Shown: one piece after another, positions 6,212-14,874 of the stretch
How positions within the stretch are numbered: position 1 is the first letter of the stretch
How the letters are laid out: every line of letters begins with the position of its first letter
Origin: Pirellulales bacterium
GTDB lineage: Bacteria > Planctomycetota > Planctomycetia > Pirellulales > DATAWG01
Assembly (NCBI GenBank): GCA_035939775.1
Contig: DASZFO010000165.1
Coordinates: 1 to 35,043 of the forward strand
Direction: 5' to 3'
DNA length: 35,043 bases
The notes under the pieces: generated by a model
Database searches by the model: none
What the model was told of the DNA's origin: nothing
The model's input: the letters and a program-made list of their open reading frames with translations, nothing else
Made by a program: the position numbers and the translations under genes

Positions 6212-8230
6212 ATGAAGTTTTGTCGTCTCATTGCATCCGTTGGCGTCGCAGTCTGTCTCCTTGCAGGTCATTCCGAGGTCAGTCGTTCGGCGCCGCTGCT
6301 GTTTCCGCAACTTGACGGCAACGGCAACGAGATTACCTCGCCCGTGACAACGAGTTTTCCCAGTGTTTATTACCCCGCTGGCATCGGCTTCAAGCCTGCG
6401 AAAACCGGCGACCCGATTTCGCCATACATCCCGGGCACCACCGCGGACCCGACCGCGCTCACCGTGACCGACGGCGGCAACATCCCCGTCCTTGACGTGA
6501 TCGTCGCCAATGCCAGCACCCTTAGCATCAACGGCACGGGTCAGGTCGGCGGAAACGTCGAGGTCCACGATACCAGCACCGTAAACATGAGCGGGAACAG
6601 CATGCTGGGTTTCCATCCGGGGATTGCCGCACTGTTTGGCTTCGACCAAAGCAAGTTGAATATCAGCGGCGGCACTATCGCCGGCGGACTGGAGGCCGAT
6701 GACCAAAGCGTTGCCACTCTCAGCGGTGGACAGGTTAACCTCGTAAACGGCTTTGGCGGAACGGTCAACGTAACTGGCGGCACCGTCGTCAACGGTGCTC
6801 AAGCGAACGCCGGTGGCACGGTTAACATCTCCACTCCTGAAGATTTTGGCGCCGGACTCGCCGCTTTCCAGGGTTCTCACATCACCATGAGCGCGGGCGG
6901 TCGTATCACCTTGCTTCAGGCCAGCGACAACTCCGACATCACGCTCAGTGGCGTTACCCTGCTTGGCAATGTTAACGCCGATAACAGCATTGTGAATTAC
7001 GATGGCGGGACGATTGTCGGCAATATCTTCTCCCAGAACGGCGCGGTCGTTTTCACCAGCGGCAATACGATGGTCACCGGCACCGTGACTGCCAACGGCG
7101 GTTCCGTGCACGTGAGAAGTGGCACTCTCACTTCCTTCCAGTCATCAGGTACGGGCGGTATTACGATGGACGACGGCGTCGTGGGTTCCACGGTTGTGGC
7201 CACCGACACGGGAGTGATCCAAGTGCATGGAGGCACGATCAATGGGACCGTGTCTGCTCAGGGGACCAGCGTCATCACTCTCGACGGTCCAACTGTGGCC
7301 GTGAATTCCGACGTTAACTCCTATGACACCAGCAAAGTCAATCTCTTCGGTACTCAAGTTACCGGCACCGTAAGCGCGACCGACACCAGTCTCATCAGCC
7401 TGTACGCCGCCAGCGTCACCGGTGATCTCGGGACGTTCAAATCTGGCTTGGCGGTCATAAACGGCGGCACCACCATCAGTGGTAATGTCGTTGCCTCTAA
7501 CTCCAGCCACGTTCAGTTGGTTGGCGGAAACGTCGGCTCGGTGACCACGTACAATTCCGCGAGTGCACAGTTGGACGGCAGCCAAGTTAAGGGGGACGTT
7601 TCCGCCCTGAATTCAAGTTCCATCATGCTTGATAACATGTTCGTCACGGGCAATATTACGGCACAGCAACAAAGCATTATCACGATCAGCGAGAGCATTA
7701 CCTACGGCGGACAAATCGAAGCGTTCGGCACCAGCCGCATTGTCCTGCTTGGTCATTTGCTACCGAACAACCAGCCACATGCGCTGAGTTTCGACGGCAT
7801 CGAGGGTAGCGGACCAAGCTTTCTCACACCCGATGGCGAACCCGCATTCGCCTCGATCTTCCTCCATGACAGCAGCTCGCTCGAGTTCGATGGTCACAGC
7901 TTGTCCGCCGCCCTCATCGATCCCATGAACGGCGGCGGCGCGTACAGCGAGTATGCAATCTCGGGTCTCTTTGCCGACGGCACCCCAATCCCGTCGGGTC
8001 TGGATCTGTTTGTCGCCAACGGTTCGGCCGCCTCCTTCCAACTCGTCGAAGCCGTCCCGGAACCGGCCTCCGCTTCATTGATGGCCGTCGCCGCGCTGGC
8101 TCTGCTTGCCCGCCGAAGACACACTGAGAGCCTATCCGAGAACCGCCTGGGCAAAGGGGACAGTCCCCGTTTTGCTCCGCGGACTGCGCAAAAGGGGGAC
8201 AGTCCCCGGCGGTTCTCGGATAGGCTCTAA
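6212..8230 (+). CDS. PEP-CTERM protein with repetitive, probably beta-helical body
   Basis: ATG 6212 is chosen over ATG 6179 because AGGAG (6199-6203) precedes it and the signal peptide begins there (MKFCRLIASVGVAVCLLAG). The product has 672 residues. The body is a long series of short units rich in S, T, N and G with alternating V/I (DTSTVNMSGNSMLG, QSKLNISGGTIAGG, SSHVQLVGGNVGSV), as expected for a parallel beta-helix. Residues 615-640 are a PEP-CTERM sorting signal: VPEP, a hydrophobic stretch, then ARRRH. Such proteins are exported and handled by an exosortase-type system. Oddly, after the Arg cluster the frame runs a further 34 codons through a repeat element (8127-8228), adding ENRLGKGDSPRFAPRTAQKG and more; the TAA lies at the element's edge. 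PEP-CTERM proteins normally end just after the Arg cluster, so this tail is acquired. Confidence 0.82.
   Translation: MKFCRLIASVGVAVCLLAGHSEVSRSAPLLFPQLDGNGNEITSPVTTSFPSVYYPAGIGFKPAKTGDPISPYIPGTTADPTALTVTDGGNIPVLDVIVANASTLSINGTGQVGGNVEVHDTSTVNMSGNSMLGFHPGIAALFGFDQSKLNISGGTIAGGLEADDQSVATLSGGQVNLVNGFGGTVNVTGGTVVNGAQANAGGTVNISTPEDFGAGLAAFQGSHITMSAGGRITLLQASDNSDITLSGVTLLGNVNADNSIVNYDGGTIVGNIFSQNGAVVFTSGNTMVTGTVTANGGSVHVRSGTLTSFQSSGTGGITMDDGVVGSTVVATDTGVIQVHGGTINGTVSAQGTSVITLDGPTVAVNSDVNSYDTSKVNLFGTQVTGTVSATDTSLISLYAASVTGDLGTFKSGLAVINGGTTISGNVVASNSSHVQLVGGNVGSVTTYNSASAQLDGSQVKGDVSALNSSSIMLDNMFVTGNITAQQQSIITISESITYGGQIEAFGTSRIVLLGHLLPNNQPHALSFDGIEGSGPSFLTPDGEPAFASIFLHDSSSLEFDGHSLSAALIDPMNGGGAYSEYAISGLFADGTPIPSGLDLFVANGSAASFQLVEAVPEPASASLMAVAALALLARRRHTESLSENRLGKGDSPRFAPRTAQKGDSPRRFSDRL
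8127..8228. repeat. Type-A palindromic element, 21-bp terminal inverted repeats, two GGGGACAGTCCCC cores
   Basis: The ends 8127-8147 (AGAGCCTATCCG...) and 8208-8228 are perfect 21-bp inverted repeats. Inside are two identical cores, GGGGACAGTCCCC at 8156-8168 and 8195-8207, both in the same orientation. The element is 102 bases long (34 codons), without stops in the gene's frame. Its last base is the T of the PEP-CTERM gene's TAA. A second copy of the same type lies at 32145-32264. Confidence 0.88.
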
Positions 8231-8236
8231 GCCGCG

Positions 8237-9745
8237 TTAGTGGGGTGCGATAAAGAAAGTGGCCGGCGTTGCACGAGGCAATGCCAACTCCAGGCTATAG
8301 TCGCCGTCATGCTCGGAGTGCGCCTCCACATGGTCGAGCGCCGGGCCGCCGAGTTTGTTGACTTTGCCGCCGTTGAAGAATCCGCCGCGATGGGATTGAA
8401 CATTGATCGAACGGATCCGCCAATCGGCGTGCTCACTCTGCAATACCGCGGCGAACGAGGGCCAAAGTGCGCTCAATGGATTGTCGGCCGCGGAATGGTT
8501 GGCGATGCGAGCGTGTAGATTACCGCAGATCGCCAGGACCTTGGCGCGGGGCGCGAGTTGTTGCCGCTGTTTCGCAAGACTGGCCGCCATCGAAGCATCC
8601 CTTCGCAGGCTCATCGCAATGACTTCGGGCTGCAATGCGAAATCAGGAGATTCCTGCGAGTCCTTAGGAGCCTTGTACTTCTTCAACAACTCCTCACCCT
8701 CCCGCTGCTCGGCGGCTTCGGTCTCGTCGAAACAGATTACCTGCCATCGCAATGGCGGCAACAGAGCCGCACGTACGAGCGCGAGCAGTTGGAGATTGCC
8801 TCGCCCGTCTCCATTCGGTTTGGCAAAGAAGCTCGGCAGGATGGGAGTTTTTCCGGTGGCCCAATCAATCAACGGCCCCCGCTGGTCTGAAGGGACTTCG
8901 AGGGCGAGGGCGCTGTATCCCAGCTTCGACAGCGGCGCGAGCAGCGCTGCACCTACCGCCGGCACCTCTTGCGTTCCGTGTGTTTCACCGAGGATCAGCA
9001 CGTCGCTCCGGGCGGCGAGATCCGTGATCGAGCGCTCCGCGCTCGCCGGCAGCGAATACGGCTCGAGCGCCGGCAAAGATAAGAGGATTGGACCGCCGCC
9101 ATACATTTCCTTCATCGTTTTGGCATAATCCGCCAACGGTTCCAGGCCAACCTCAGCCCGGCGTTTGTCCACGTTGGTTTCATCCTCGAGCGAGCTCGGT
9201 TGAAATTTGCCGTCGTCGTTTGTGAACTGAGTGCCGTATCTCTGTTTCTTGCCTTCGGCGAGCAGGACCCGGTCGGTCAGGTAGGCGAGATTGGATTGCG
9301 ACACTTCGCCCTTGGGGAGCTTGGCCATCAGATCGAGGCACTTCCGCTGGAACTTCCTGTTATGATCCGCGTGCTGCACGAGCAGCCAGGCCGCGTTCGC
9401 TCCGTCTTTCCCCACCATCGCGATCGTCGGCCAGCCGCGTTCGTCAATGACCTGCATCAGCCATTTTGTATTCTCGCCGTCGACTTTCTCGCACTCGGCA
9501 GTGATCTTTTCGAATATGGTCCTTTCCTCCGCGCTGAGTTTATCCTTGGACAACGCTTCGACGTTCGCCCCATGCTCGCTCGCCCAATTGATCTCACGAT
9601 TGCGAACTTCCTGGTCCGTCTTGAATCGCTCCAGCAGCTCGCGTCGCAACTCCGGCTCCGTGACATTGTCAGGCTGGGAACGATCCTCCGCTTGGGCCGC
9701 CGGCGCGCCCAAGCACAGCAAGAGTATTGCCGTCAGCTTCTTCAT
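8237..9745 (-). CDS. DUF6624 domain fused to an erythromycin-esterase/ChaN-like domain, secreted
   Basis: 502 residues; signal peptide MKKLTAILLLCLGAPAAQA (cut before EDRSQ). Residues about 30-212 form a DUF6624 domain: NTKWLMQVIDERGWPTIAMV (92-111), GANAAWLLVQHADHNRKFQ (115-133), AYLTDRVLLAEGKKQRYGTQ (154-173) and NVDKRRAEVGL (191-201). DUF6624 has no settled function; the His-rich GANAAWLLVQHAD motif is its signature. From about 235 a second domain begins: DVLILGETHGTQEVPAVG (248-265), ALEVPSDQRGPL and, near the C-terminus, VLAICGNLHAR. The ETHG and GNLHA pair is the layout of erythromycin-esterase-like, ChaN and TraB/Tiki-type hydrolases, where Glu and His form the active site. The combination suggests an exported hydrolase; its substrate is unknown. 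ATG 9745 has only a weak GGAAAG ribosome-binding site. The 3' end lies six bases from the type-A repeat of the converging PEP-CTERM gene. Confidence 0.75.
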   Translation of the reverse strand: MKKLTAILLLCLGAPAAQAEDRSQPDNVTEPELRRELLERFKTDQEVRNREINWASEHGANVEALSKDKLSAEERTIFEKITAECEKVDGENTKWLMQVIDERGWPTIAMVGKDGANAAWLLVQHADHNRKFQRKCLDLMAKLPKGEVSQSNLAYLTDRVLLAEGKKQRYGTQFTNDDGKFQPSSLEDETNVDKRRAEVGLEPLADYAKTMKEMYGGGPILLSLPALEPYSLPASAERSITDLAARSDVLILGETHGTQEVPAVGAALLAPLSKLGYSALALEVPSDQRGPLIDWATGKTPILPSFFAKPNGDGRGNLQLLALVRAALLPPLRWQVICFDETEAAEQREGEELLKKYKAPKDSQESPDFALQPEVIAMSLRRDASMAASLAKQRQQLAPRAKVLAICGNLHARIANHSAADNPLSALWPSFAAVLQSEHADWRIRSINVQSHRGGFFNGGKVNKLGGPALDHVEAHSEHDGDYSLELALPRATPATFFIAPH

Positions 9746-9803
9746 AAAGTCGCTTTCCGTAACGAGTCTCGCGACACCCTTTCACTCCGGCCGCGAGAGA
9801 CAA

Positions 9804-10940
9804 TCACTTGATCTTCATGTTGTCGATTTGCTCTCCACTATCGCGCGTGATTAGTGCGAGATACGTGGCGGGATCGCAGGCGTCGGTGATGCCGAGCGAA
9901 TGGCCGTCCACGAACTGGTGATAGACGATTCCGCCGGCATGATCGCTCGACGGTCCCCACCAGACGTCGTTTTGCGGTTTGTTGCTCGACTTGTCCTTTT
10001 TCAGATACGGGACGGAGTTCGTGTCCTTCGGGTCGAATCCCTTATTGAGCGCCAGGGCGGCGTTCGTCCATGGAGGCTTGTCGTCCGCCCCCGGCGCCGG
10101 TTGGTTGGGATCGTTGCCGACGAGCCAGTTCAACGTGCCGTCGTACCAGGAAGCATAGCCGCATTCCTTCGATTCGGCGAGAAGAATCGTATTGGAAGTG
10201 CCATCGCCGAAGTCGCGCATTCTCAATCCTTGCCCGCTGGCGAGAGCCATCCCACCGTTCTCTATCGGCATTCCCTTAACCATGTGGGTTCCGACCATAG
10301 GCTTGTAGCAGGTCGCACCGACCCGCCCTTTAAACGATTCATCGCCATTCCCAGCCGTGGCCGCGTCGACCGCCGCATACTCGGGCGCTCCTTGGTCGGC
10401 GGGTTCGTCCGGATTGGCCGCGCGCCCAGCGTCGATCGTCAGTTTGTTGCGCGTATACGCATTGCCGGCCCAATCGGGACAGATTGCGGTCAACAACGGC
10501 ACGCAGGAAACGTGTTGCGTGGCGCAGGTGCGCGTCACGAGGCTAGGATCGAACGGGCCGTTCTGAACCGTAAACCGGTTGGACTTATCAGAGAGATTTC
10601 GATAGAAAGTCGCCTCGTCAATATAAGGAAGGATCTGAACGAGCCAGCTATAGCTGGCCGTCGATTTGTCGCCGCTCGCGTTCGCCGGACGGCAATCCTC
10701 TGGCGATGCGACGACCGCCGACGCGTTAAACAGGACTGTTGGGAATCGCCTTTTCACAGTTTGAAAATTCAAAACGGCCAATCCGAGCCGTCGCAGATTG
10801 TTTTCGCACGCGGTACGATTCGACTGAGCACCAGACGCCGCCAGAGCCGGCAACAACAGCGCGACGATCATCCCGACGATGATTATCACGGCCGCAAGCT
10901 CGACAAGCGTGAACCCATGTTTTCTACAGTGTGCAGACAT
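9804..10940 (-). CDS. DUF1559 domain protein with prepilin-type N-terminus
   Basis: ATG 10940 is set by a perfect AGGAGG six bases upstream (10947-10952 in reverse); the longer frame to 10973 lacks this support. The product has 378 residues. The N-terminus HGFTLVELAAVIIIVGMIVALLLPAL is a type IV prepilin signal (cut after G, with the +5 Glu), followed by QSNRTACENNLRRLGLAVLNF, the diagnostic linker of DUF1559 proteins. The C-terminal part has SDHAGGIVYHQFVDGHSLGI and CDPATYLALITRDSGEQI, corresponding to the usual HPGG...FADGSV and DP-x-T-W-x-AL-x-TR motifs. DUF1559 is hugely expanded in planctomycetes; the proteins are thought to be pseudopilin-like, but their role is unknown. A stop-to-start gap of 58 bases separates it from the downstream DUF6624 gene, so the two could share a transcript. 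Confidence 0.92.
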   Translation of the reverse strand: MSAHCRKHGFTLVELAAVIIIVGMIVALLLPALAASGAQSNRTACENNLRRLGLAVLNFQTVKRRFPTVLFNASAVVASPEDCRPANASGDKSTASYSWLVQILPYIDEATFYRNLSDKSNRFTVQNGPFDPSLVTRTCATQHVSCVPLLTAICPDWAGNAYTRNKLTIDAGRAANPDEPADQGAPEYAAVDAATAGNGDESFKGRVGATCYKPMVGTHMVKGMPIENGGMALASGQGLRMRDFGDGTSNTILLAESKECGYASWYDGTLNWLVGNDPNQPAPGADDKPPWTNAALALNKGFDPKDTNSVPYLKKDKSSNKPQNDVWWGPSSDHAGGIVYHQFVDGHSLGITDACDPATYLALITRDSGEQIDNMKIK

Positions 10941-11041
10941 GATCCGCCTCCTGATGAACGGGGCCACGGTCAAGAGTGGAGCGAGTCAAGGATACTATAA
11001 CGGTTTCCGTAGGGATTCGACCATAAGTCATGTCGGCGCCG

Positions 11042-11479
11042 TCAAGCTGGAACCTTCTCGGCACCCTCCACCACGCTCCGAATTTCAACTCTCAGAGCCT
11101 CCAGGATCCGATTCGCGCGCTCTACTGTGACCCCGTGGTACTCGTTTCGCTCATCCCGCGAAACCTGTGATTCGTGGACGCCGAGGCGTTCGGCAAGTTC
11201 TCGCTGGGAAACGCCTTTGGCGATGCGTAGCGCGATGAGCAGCCGGCCGGCTCCCTCGAAGTTGTGAAGCTCCTCGAACTCGCCTCGCATGAGCCGCTCG
11301 TAGCTCTCGATTTCCTCTTTGAGTTGCTCGTGGAATGACCGCATTGGGTCCAACGCTCGTTTGATGTCTTCCTTCGACAGGCCCTTTTCCTGAAGCTTTG
11401 CCCGCTCTTCTTTAATTCGGGCAGTCTCTTCGGCAACACGCTCGACTGCCTCCCTATATTCTGTTTCATTACGAATCAT
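11042..11479 (-). CDS. XRE-type HTH regulator, probable antitoxin of a two-gene module
   Basis: 145 residues; ATG 11479 with GGAGGAG close upstream. The start overlaps the stop of the NTase-like gene by four bases (ATGA), so the two are translationally coupled. The N-terminal 70 residues are highly charged helices, likely a coiled coil (EETARIKEERAKLQEKG; HEQLKEEIESYERL), which could dimerise or bind the partner. Residues 78-132 are a Cro/CI-type HTH: LLIALRIAKGVSQRELAERL, then GVHESQVSRDERNEYHG. The gene order (catalytic gene first, XRE second) is seen in several toxin-antitoxin families. The protein probably binds the palindrome in the promoter ahead of the pair and neutralises the partner. 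An ordinary XRE regulator is the alternative. Confidence 0.8.
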   Translation of the reverse strand: MIRNETEYREAVERVAEETARIKEERAKLQEKGLSKEDIKRALDPMRSFHEQLKEEIESYERLMRGEFEELHNFEGAGRLLIALRIAKGVSQRELAERLGVHESQVSRDERNEYHGVTVERANRILEALRVEIRSVVEGAEKVPA

Positions 11480-12045
11480 CGCTCTCCTCCGATCTTCAAG
11501 ATGCCACGAGGTTTGCCGTCCCGCCGCGATCGACGAAAGGCCGAGGGGAATTCAAGCTCGTGGCCATATTGGTCTCGAATGCCGCAAAGTTGCCCGTAGT
11601 GAGGATACAACTCCACGCGGTAGACGTGCCACATCGGCAATTGCTTCTTCGGATAACTCCGAAACGCGCGCCGACTCGCCGGATCCCAGGTCCAAACCTT
11701 GTGCGGATCGAGGAGGTTGAGGCCGCGTTCCAACTCCCCACTGGCGAGATGCGAAAGTTCGCACTTAAAGTATCCGTCAATGTCGTTAGGCCGGTCCTTG
11801 TCCTCCGCAAATGACCCATCGATGAAGATTTCCGAAATGCCGACCTGCCAAAGCTGTCGCACCAATATGCTAAGGTTCTCAACTAACCGTCCTCGCCACG
11901 CCGAATCCCAATTGGGGTATTTCTCTCGGTCTCCGGGACCGACCACGAGTCGAGAACTCGCAAGCTCTTCAAGCGTCAGCTCGTAGTCGCCGGGAGGCAG
12001 CAACCCATCGTCCGTGAAACCTGGAATTCCTCCAGCATCCGTCAT
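11476..12045 (-). CDS. Nucleotidyltransferase-like protein (DUF6932-like), probable toxin
   Basis: 189 residues from ATG 12045. Residues 70-93 carry IFIDGSFAEDKDRPNDIDGY: a GS followed ten residues later by D-x-D (G77-S78, D88, D90), the signature of the polymerase-beta-like nucleotidyltransferase fold. VYRVELYPHYG (141-151) supplies the third acidic residue (E145). This resembles DUF6932-type proteins, which pair with small partner genes and transfer nucleotides to RNA or protein targets by analogy with MenA/AbiEii-like toxins; no target can be deduced here. The N-terminus TDDGLLPPGDYELTLEEL matches the common opening LPPGxHxxTLEE of that family. The length is normal. The start has no ribosome-binding site but lies six bases after a -10-like box, suggesting a leaderless message. 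AT content just upstream is higher than in the surroundings. Confidence 0.72.
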   Translation of the reverse strand: MTDAGGIPGFTDDGLLPPGDYELTLEELASSRLVVGPGDREKYPNWDSAWRGRLVENLSILVRQLWQVGISEIFIDGSFAEDKDRPNDIDGYFKCELSHLASGELERGLNLLDPHKVWTWDPASRRAFRSYPKKQLPMWHVYRVELYPHYGQLCGIRDQYGHELEFPSAFRRSRRDGKPRGILKIGGER

Positions 12046-12051
12046 GACTCA

Positions 12052-12080
12052 AATCTATGATAGCTTAACATAATTGTCAA
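12052..12080 (-). promoter_or_regulatory. Promoter and operator-like palindrome of the NTase/XRE pair
   Basis: On the minus strand TTGACA (12075-12080) is followed after 17 bases by TAGATT (12052-12057), six bases before ATG 12045; transcription would begin at or next to the start codon. Between the boxes, TATGTTA-AGC-TATCATA (12056-12072) is an imperfect palindrome with seven-base arms and one mismatch that overlaps the -10. This is a fitting site for autorepression by the XRE protein. Confidence 0.6.
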
Positions 12081-12162
12081 GGTGATTTGTCTGGCTGCGA
12101 TTTTGTCCAGCAGCTACGTCGATTTGATGCGTCCCGCCATCGCGCTTCCGTGTGAGCAATCC

Positions 12163-13635
12163 TTACAAATACGGCGAGAGCAGTCGGGCGACACCGTCGC
12201 GCAGGCGGATCGGCAGGCTGCGGCCGTCGACGTCGGCGAGCGTGATTTGCCGCGCCGCGGCCAGCTTGCGCTCGACGATCCGGCCGAGCGCGGCGGCGAG
12301 GCCGCGGTCGTAGCATTCCACGTTGAACTCGAAATTCAGCCGCAGGCTGCGCGGGTCCCAATTGCCCGAGCCGACGAGACTCCACAGCCCATCGACGAGC
12401 ATCAGCTTGGTGTGGTCGAATGGCGGCGGCGAAAGCCAGACGCGGCAACCCCGTTCGAGCACCTGCCAAAGCGTGCCGGCGCAGGCCCATTGCACGGTGA
12501 TCAAGTTGTTCTTTTCCGGCAGAATGATATCGACTTCGACGCCGCGCATGGCCGCCACGTTGAGCGCGGAGATGAGCGCGTCGTCGGGCAAGAAATAAGG
12601 CGTGACGATCGCCACGCGCGAATGGGCGCAGGACAACGCGCCGGTGAGCGCAAGCTGGATTTCGCCCAAGTCCTCGTCAGGTCCGCAGCGGATGCCGCGG
12701 GCGAGCATCTCGCCGGCCGGCTCGAGCGGTGGATACCACAATTCGCCTTCGAGAATCTCTTTCGTCGCGAAGGCCCAATCTTCGGTGAACACCTCTTGGA
12801 GTTGCAGCACGATCGGGCCGGTGAGGCGAAAGTGTAGGTCTTGAATCTGGTGCTTCGATCCGAGCTTGAGAAACTCCCCTTCGCGGATGTTCATCCCGCC
12901 GGTGAAGGCGCTCCGGCCATCGACGACCAGAATCTTGCGATGGTTGCGCAAGTTGGAATAGGAAAAATAGCCCGGCACGAAAGTGCGGAGAAACCGTTCG
13001 ACGCGGACACCAGCCTTCGCGAGCGCACCGATAATCGAGGGAAAGGTGTAGCGCGAGCCGACGTCGTCGATCAGAACCCGCACGGCGACGCCGCGCTCGA
13101 CGGCCCGGCGTAGGGCTTCGACAAACATCTTGCCGACTCGGTCGTTATCGAAGATATAGGTCATCAGCGCGATCGAGCGGCTCGCGCCGTCGATGGCCGC
13201 CAGCATGGCGGGAAACGCAACGTCGCCGCCGTCGAGCGGCTCGATCTGGTTGCCGCGGAGCAGCGGCCGCTCGGTTAGCCGGCCGACCAGCTCGACGAGC
13301 GTCGCCATGTGGCGGTCCTGGTGGCCGAGCATCTTTTCGAGCAATTCGGGGGAGCCGATATGGGCCGAAGCCGGCGGCTCGGAGCGCAATTGTCCGCTCC
13401 GCAGGAGCACCGCTCGGCGCTGGATCCGGTTCACGCCGAACATGACGTACAGGGCCACGCCAATGACCGGAGAAAACCAGATCAGGCCAACCCAACCGAT
13501 CGTCGCCCGCGTGTCGCGCTTGTGCAGCACGGCATGGGCGGTCGCCAGCGCCGAAGCGACGATGTGCGCGACGGCGAATAGCCGCGGCCAAAAGTCGACG
13601 AACACCTGATAGACGTCGTGTATGAACTGGTCCAT
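12163..13635 (-). CDS. cls: Cardiolipin synthase (phospholipase D superfamily)
   Basis: ATG 13635 gives 490 residues, the usual length for the family; the open frame extends to 13848 but the added Arg-rich 71 residues look untranslated. Two N-terminal membrane helices (about 16-37 and 44-67, ending in the typical ALYVMFGVNRI) anchor the enzyme. Two HKD motifs are intact: NHRKILVVDGRSAFTGGMNI (H232, K234, D239) and FDHTKLMLVDG (H408, K410, D415) followed by SGNWD. The enzyme joins two phosphatidylglycerols (or PG and another donor) into cardiolipin in the inner membrane. A GGAG lies 11 bases ahead of the start, a little far. The gene is divergent from cysK, with 231 bases between. Other PLD-type transferases are possible, but the N-terminal helices favour Cls. 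Confidence 0.93.
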   Translation of the reverse strand: MDQFIHDVYQVFVDFWPRLFAVAHIVASALATAHAVLHKRDTRATIGWVGLIWFSPVIGVALYVMFGVNRIQRRAVLLRSGQLRSEPPASAHIGSPELLEKMLGHQDRHMATLVELVGRLTERPLLRGNQIEPLDGGDVAFPAMLAAIDGASRSIALMTYIFDNDRVGKMFVEALRRAVERGVAVRVLIDDVGSRYTFPSIIGALAKAGVRVERFLRTFVPGYFSYSNLRNHRKILVVDGRSAFTGGMNIREGEFLKLGSKHQIQDLHFRLTGPIVLQLQEVFTEDWAFATKEILEGELWYPPLEPAGEMLARGIRCGPDEDLGEIQLALTGALSCAHSRVAIVTPYFLPDDALISALNVAAMRGVEVDIILPEKNNLITVQWACAGTLWQVLERGCRVWLSPPPFDHTKLMLVDGLWSLVGSGNWDPRSLRLNFEFNVECYDRGLAAALGRIVERKLAAARQITLADVDGRSLPIRLRDGVARLLSPYL

Positions 13636-13792
13636 CCGCCGAAGCTCCGATCGAGTCCGCGTCTGCCGCGTGCAATCCCTAACACTAATCCGCGGCGCTC
13701 GGATAGTGCAACCTGCGGGCGGGCAAAACCGCAAGCGGATTCGTCGCGAATTGCGCCGCGGCCACCGGCGGGACACACGGGTGACGCCGCGA

Positions 13793-13822
13793 TTGACGGG
13801 TTTTCGCCGAGAGTTGTATAAT
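13793..13822 (+). promoter_or_regulatory. Sigma-70-like promoter of cysK
   Basis: TTGACG (13793-13798), an 18-base spacer and a perfect TATAAT (13817-13822). Start of transcription is expected near 13829, giving a leader of about 38 bases before ATG 13867. This is one of the best matches to the consensus in the window. Confidence 0.7.
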
Positions 13823-13866
13823 CCGTCCATCATTTCCGCGCTCCCCAACTACTCGCGAGGATCATC

Positions 13867-14829
13867 ATGGCCACCATCGCCGCACCGACCGGAGTTCACG
13901 ACGACGTCACCCAGTGCATCGGCCATACCCCGCTCGTGAAGCTGCGCCGAGTGACGCAAGGGTGCGCGGCCACCGTGGTAGCGAAGCTCGAAAGCCTCAA
14001 TCCACTGTGGAGTGTCAAGGACCGGATCGCCGGGGCGATGATCGACGCCGCCGAGCGCGACGGCAAGATCAAGAGTGACACGGTCATCATCGAACCGACG
14101 AGCGGCAACACGGGGATCGGGCTAGCCTTCGTCTGCGCGGCGCGCGGTTATAAGCTGGTCGTCTCGATGCCGGAGAGCATGAGTCTGGAACGCCGGCGGA
14201 TGCTCAAGGCCCTCGGTGCCGAGTTGATTCTCACTCCCGCCGCCGACGGCATGCCGGGCGCGATTCGCAAGGCCGACGAACTCGTGGCGGCCAACAAGAA
14301 CTACTTCATGCCGCAGCAATTCAAGAACCCCGCGAATCCCGAAATCCATCGCAAAACGACGGCCGAGGAAATCTGGCGCGACACCGACGGTCAGGTCGAT
14401 ATCGTCGTCAGCGGCGTCGGTACCGGCGGGACGATCACGGGAGTCGGCGAGGTGCTCAAATCGCGCAAGCCGTCGGTCAAGATGATCGCGGTCGAGCCGG
14501 TCAACAGCCCGGTGATCACGCAGCGCCGCAAAGGGGAGCCGCTCAAGCCGGGTCGCCACACGATCCAAGGGCTCGGCGCCGGATTCATCCCCGATATCTT
14601 GAACGTCGATATCATCGACGACGTGGTGCTCGTGCAGGATGAGGACGCCGCGGAGACGACCCGGCGGATGGCGAAGCTCGAAGGCCTGATGTGCGGCATT
14701 AGCAGCGGCGCCGCGGCCTGGGCGGCGATCGAGGTGGCCAAACGCCACGAAAACCGCGGCAAACTCATCGTCGCCGTATTGCCCGACCTTGGCGAACGCT
14801 ATTTGTCGACGAAGTTGTTTCCGGAGTAA
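13867..14829 (+). CDS. cysK: Cysteine synthase A (O-acetylserine sulfhydrylase)
   Basis: 320 residues; ATG 13867 with GAGGA about seven bases upstream. A PLP enzyme of fold type II. K51 in [14 protein letters not shown] is the Schiff-base lysine; PTSGNTG (77-83) is the substrate loop; GVGTGGT (183-189) binds the cofactor phosphate; SSGAAAWAA near the C-terminus holds the serine that contacts the pyridine ring. It makes cysteine from O-acetylserine and sulfide in the cytoplasm. The length and motifs are complete. NPLWSVKDR replaces the more common NPAGSVKDR, a change away from the lysine. There are no regulatory CBS domains, so it is not a cystathionine beta-synthase with an extension. It has its own promoter and is followed by hairpins, so it is probably a single-gene unit. 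Confidence 0.94.
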   Translation: MATIAAPTGVHDDVTQCIGHTPLVKLRRVTQGCAATVVAKLESLNPLWSVKDRIAGAMIDAAERDGKIKSDTVIIEPTSGNTGIGLAFVCAARGYKLVVSMPESMSLERRRMLKALGAELILTPAADGMPGAIRKADELVAANKNYFMPQQFKNPANPEIHRKTTAEEIWRDTDGQVDIVVSGVGTGGTITGVGEVLKSRKPSVKMIAVEPVNSPVITQRRKGEPLKPGRHTIQGLGAGFIPDILNVDIIDDVVLVQDEDAAETTRRMAKLEGLMCGISSGAAAWAAIEVAKRHENRGKLIVAVLPDLGERYLSTKLFPE

Positions 14830-14848
14830 AAAGCCGTCTTCGGGCTTT
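14830..14848 (+). terminator. Hairpin directly after cysK
   Basis: AAAGCC (14830-14835) pairs with GGCTTT (14843-14848) across a seven-base loop, starting on the base after the TAA. There is no T-run after it, so it is a weak intrinsic terminator at best. A second, stronger hairpin follows at 14875. Confidence 0.4.
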
Positions 14849-14874
14849 CGGAATTCAATCTGGCCCTATCGTTC

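Noticed and set aside
8156-8168. GGGGACAGTCCCC as a repressor operator
   Set aside because: It occurs in pairs within genes and at 3' ends rather than in promoters, and always as part of larger elements.
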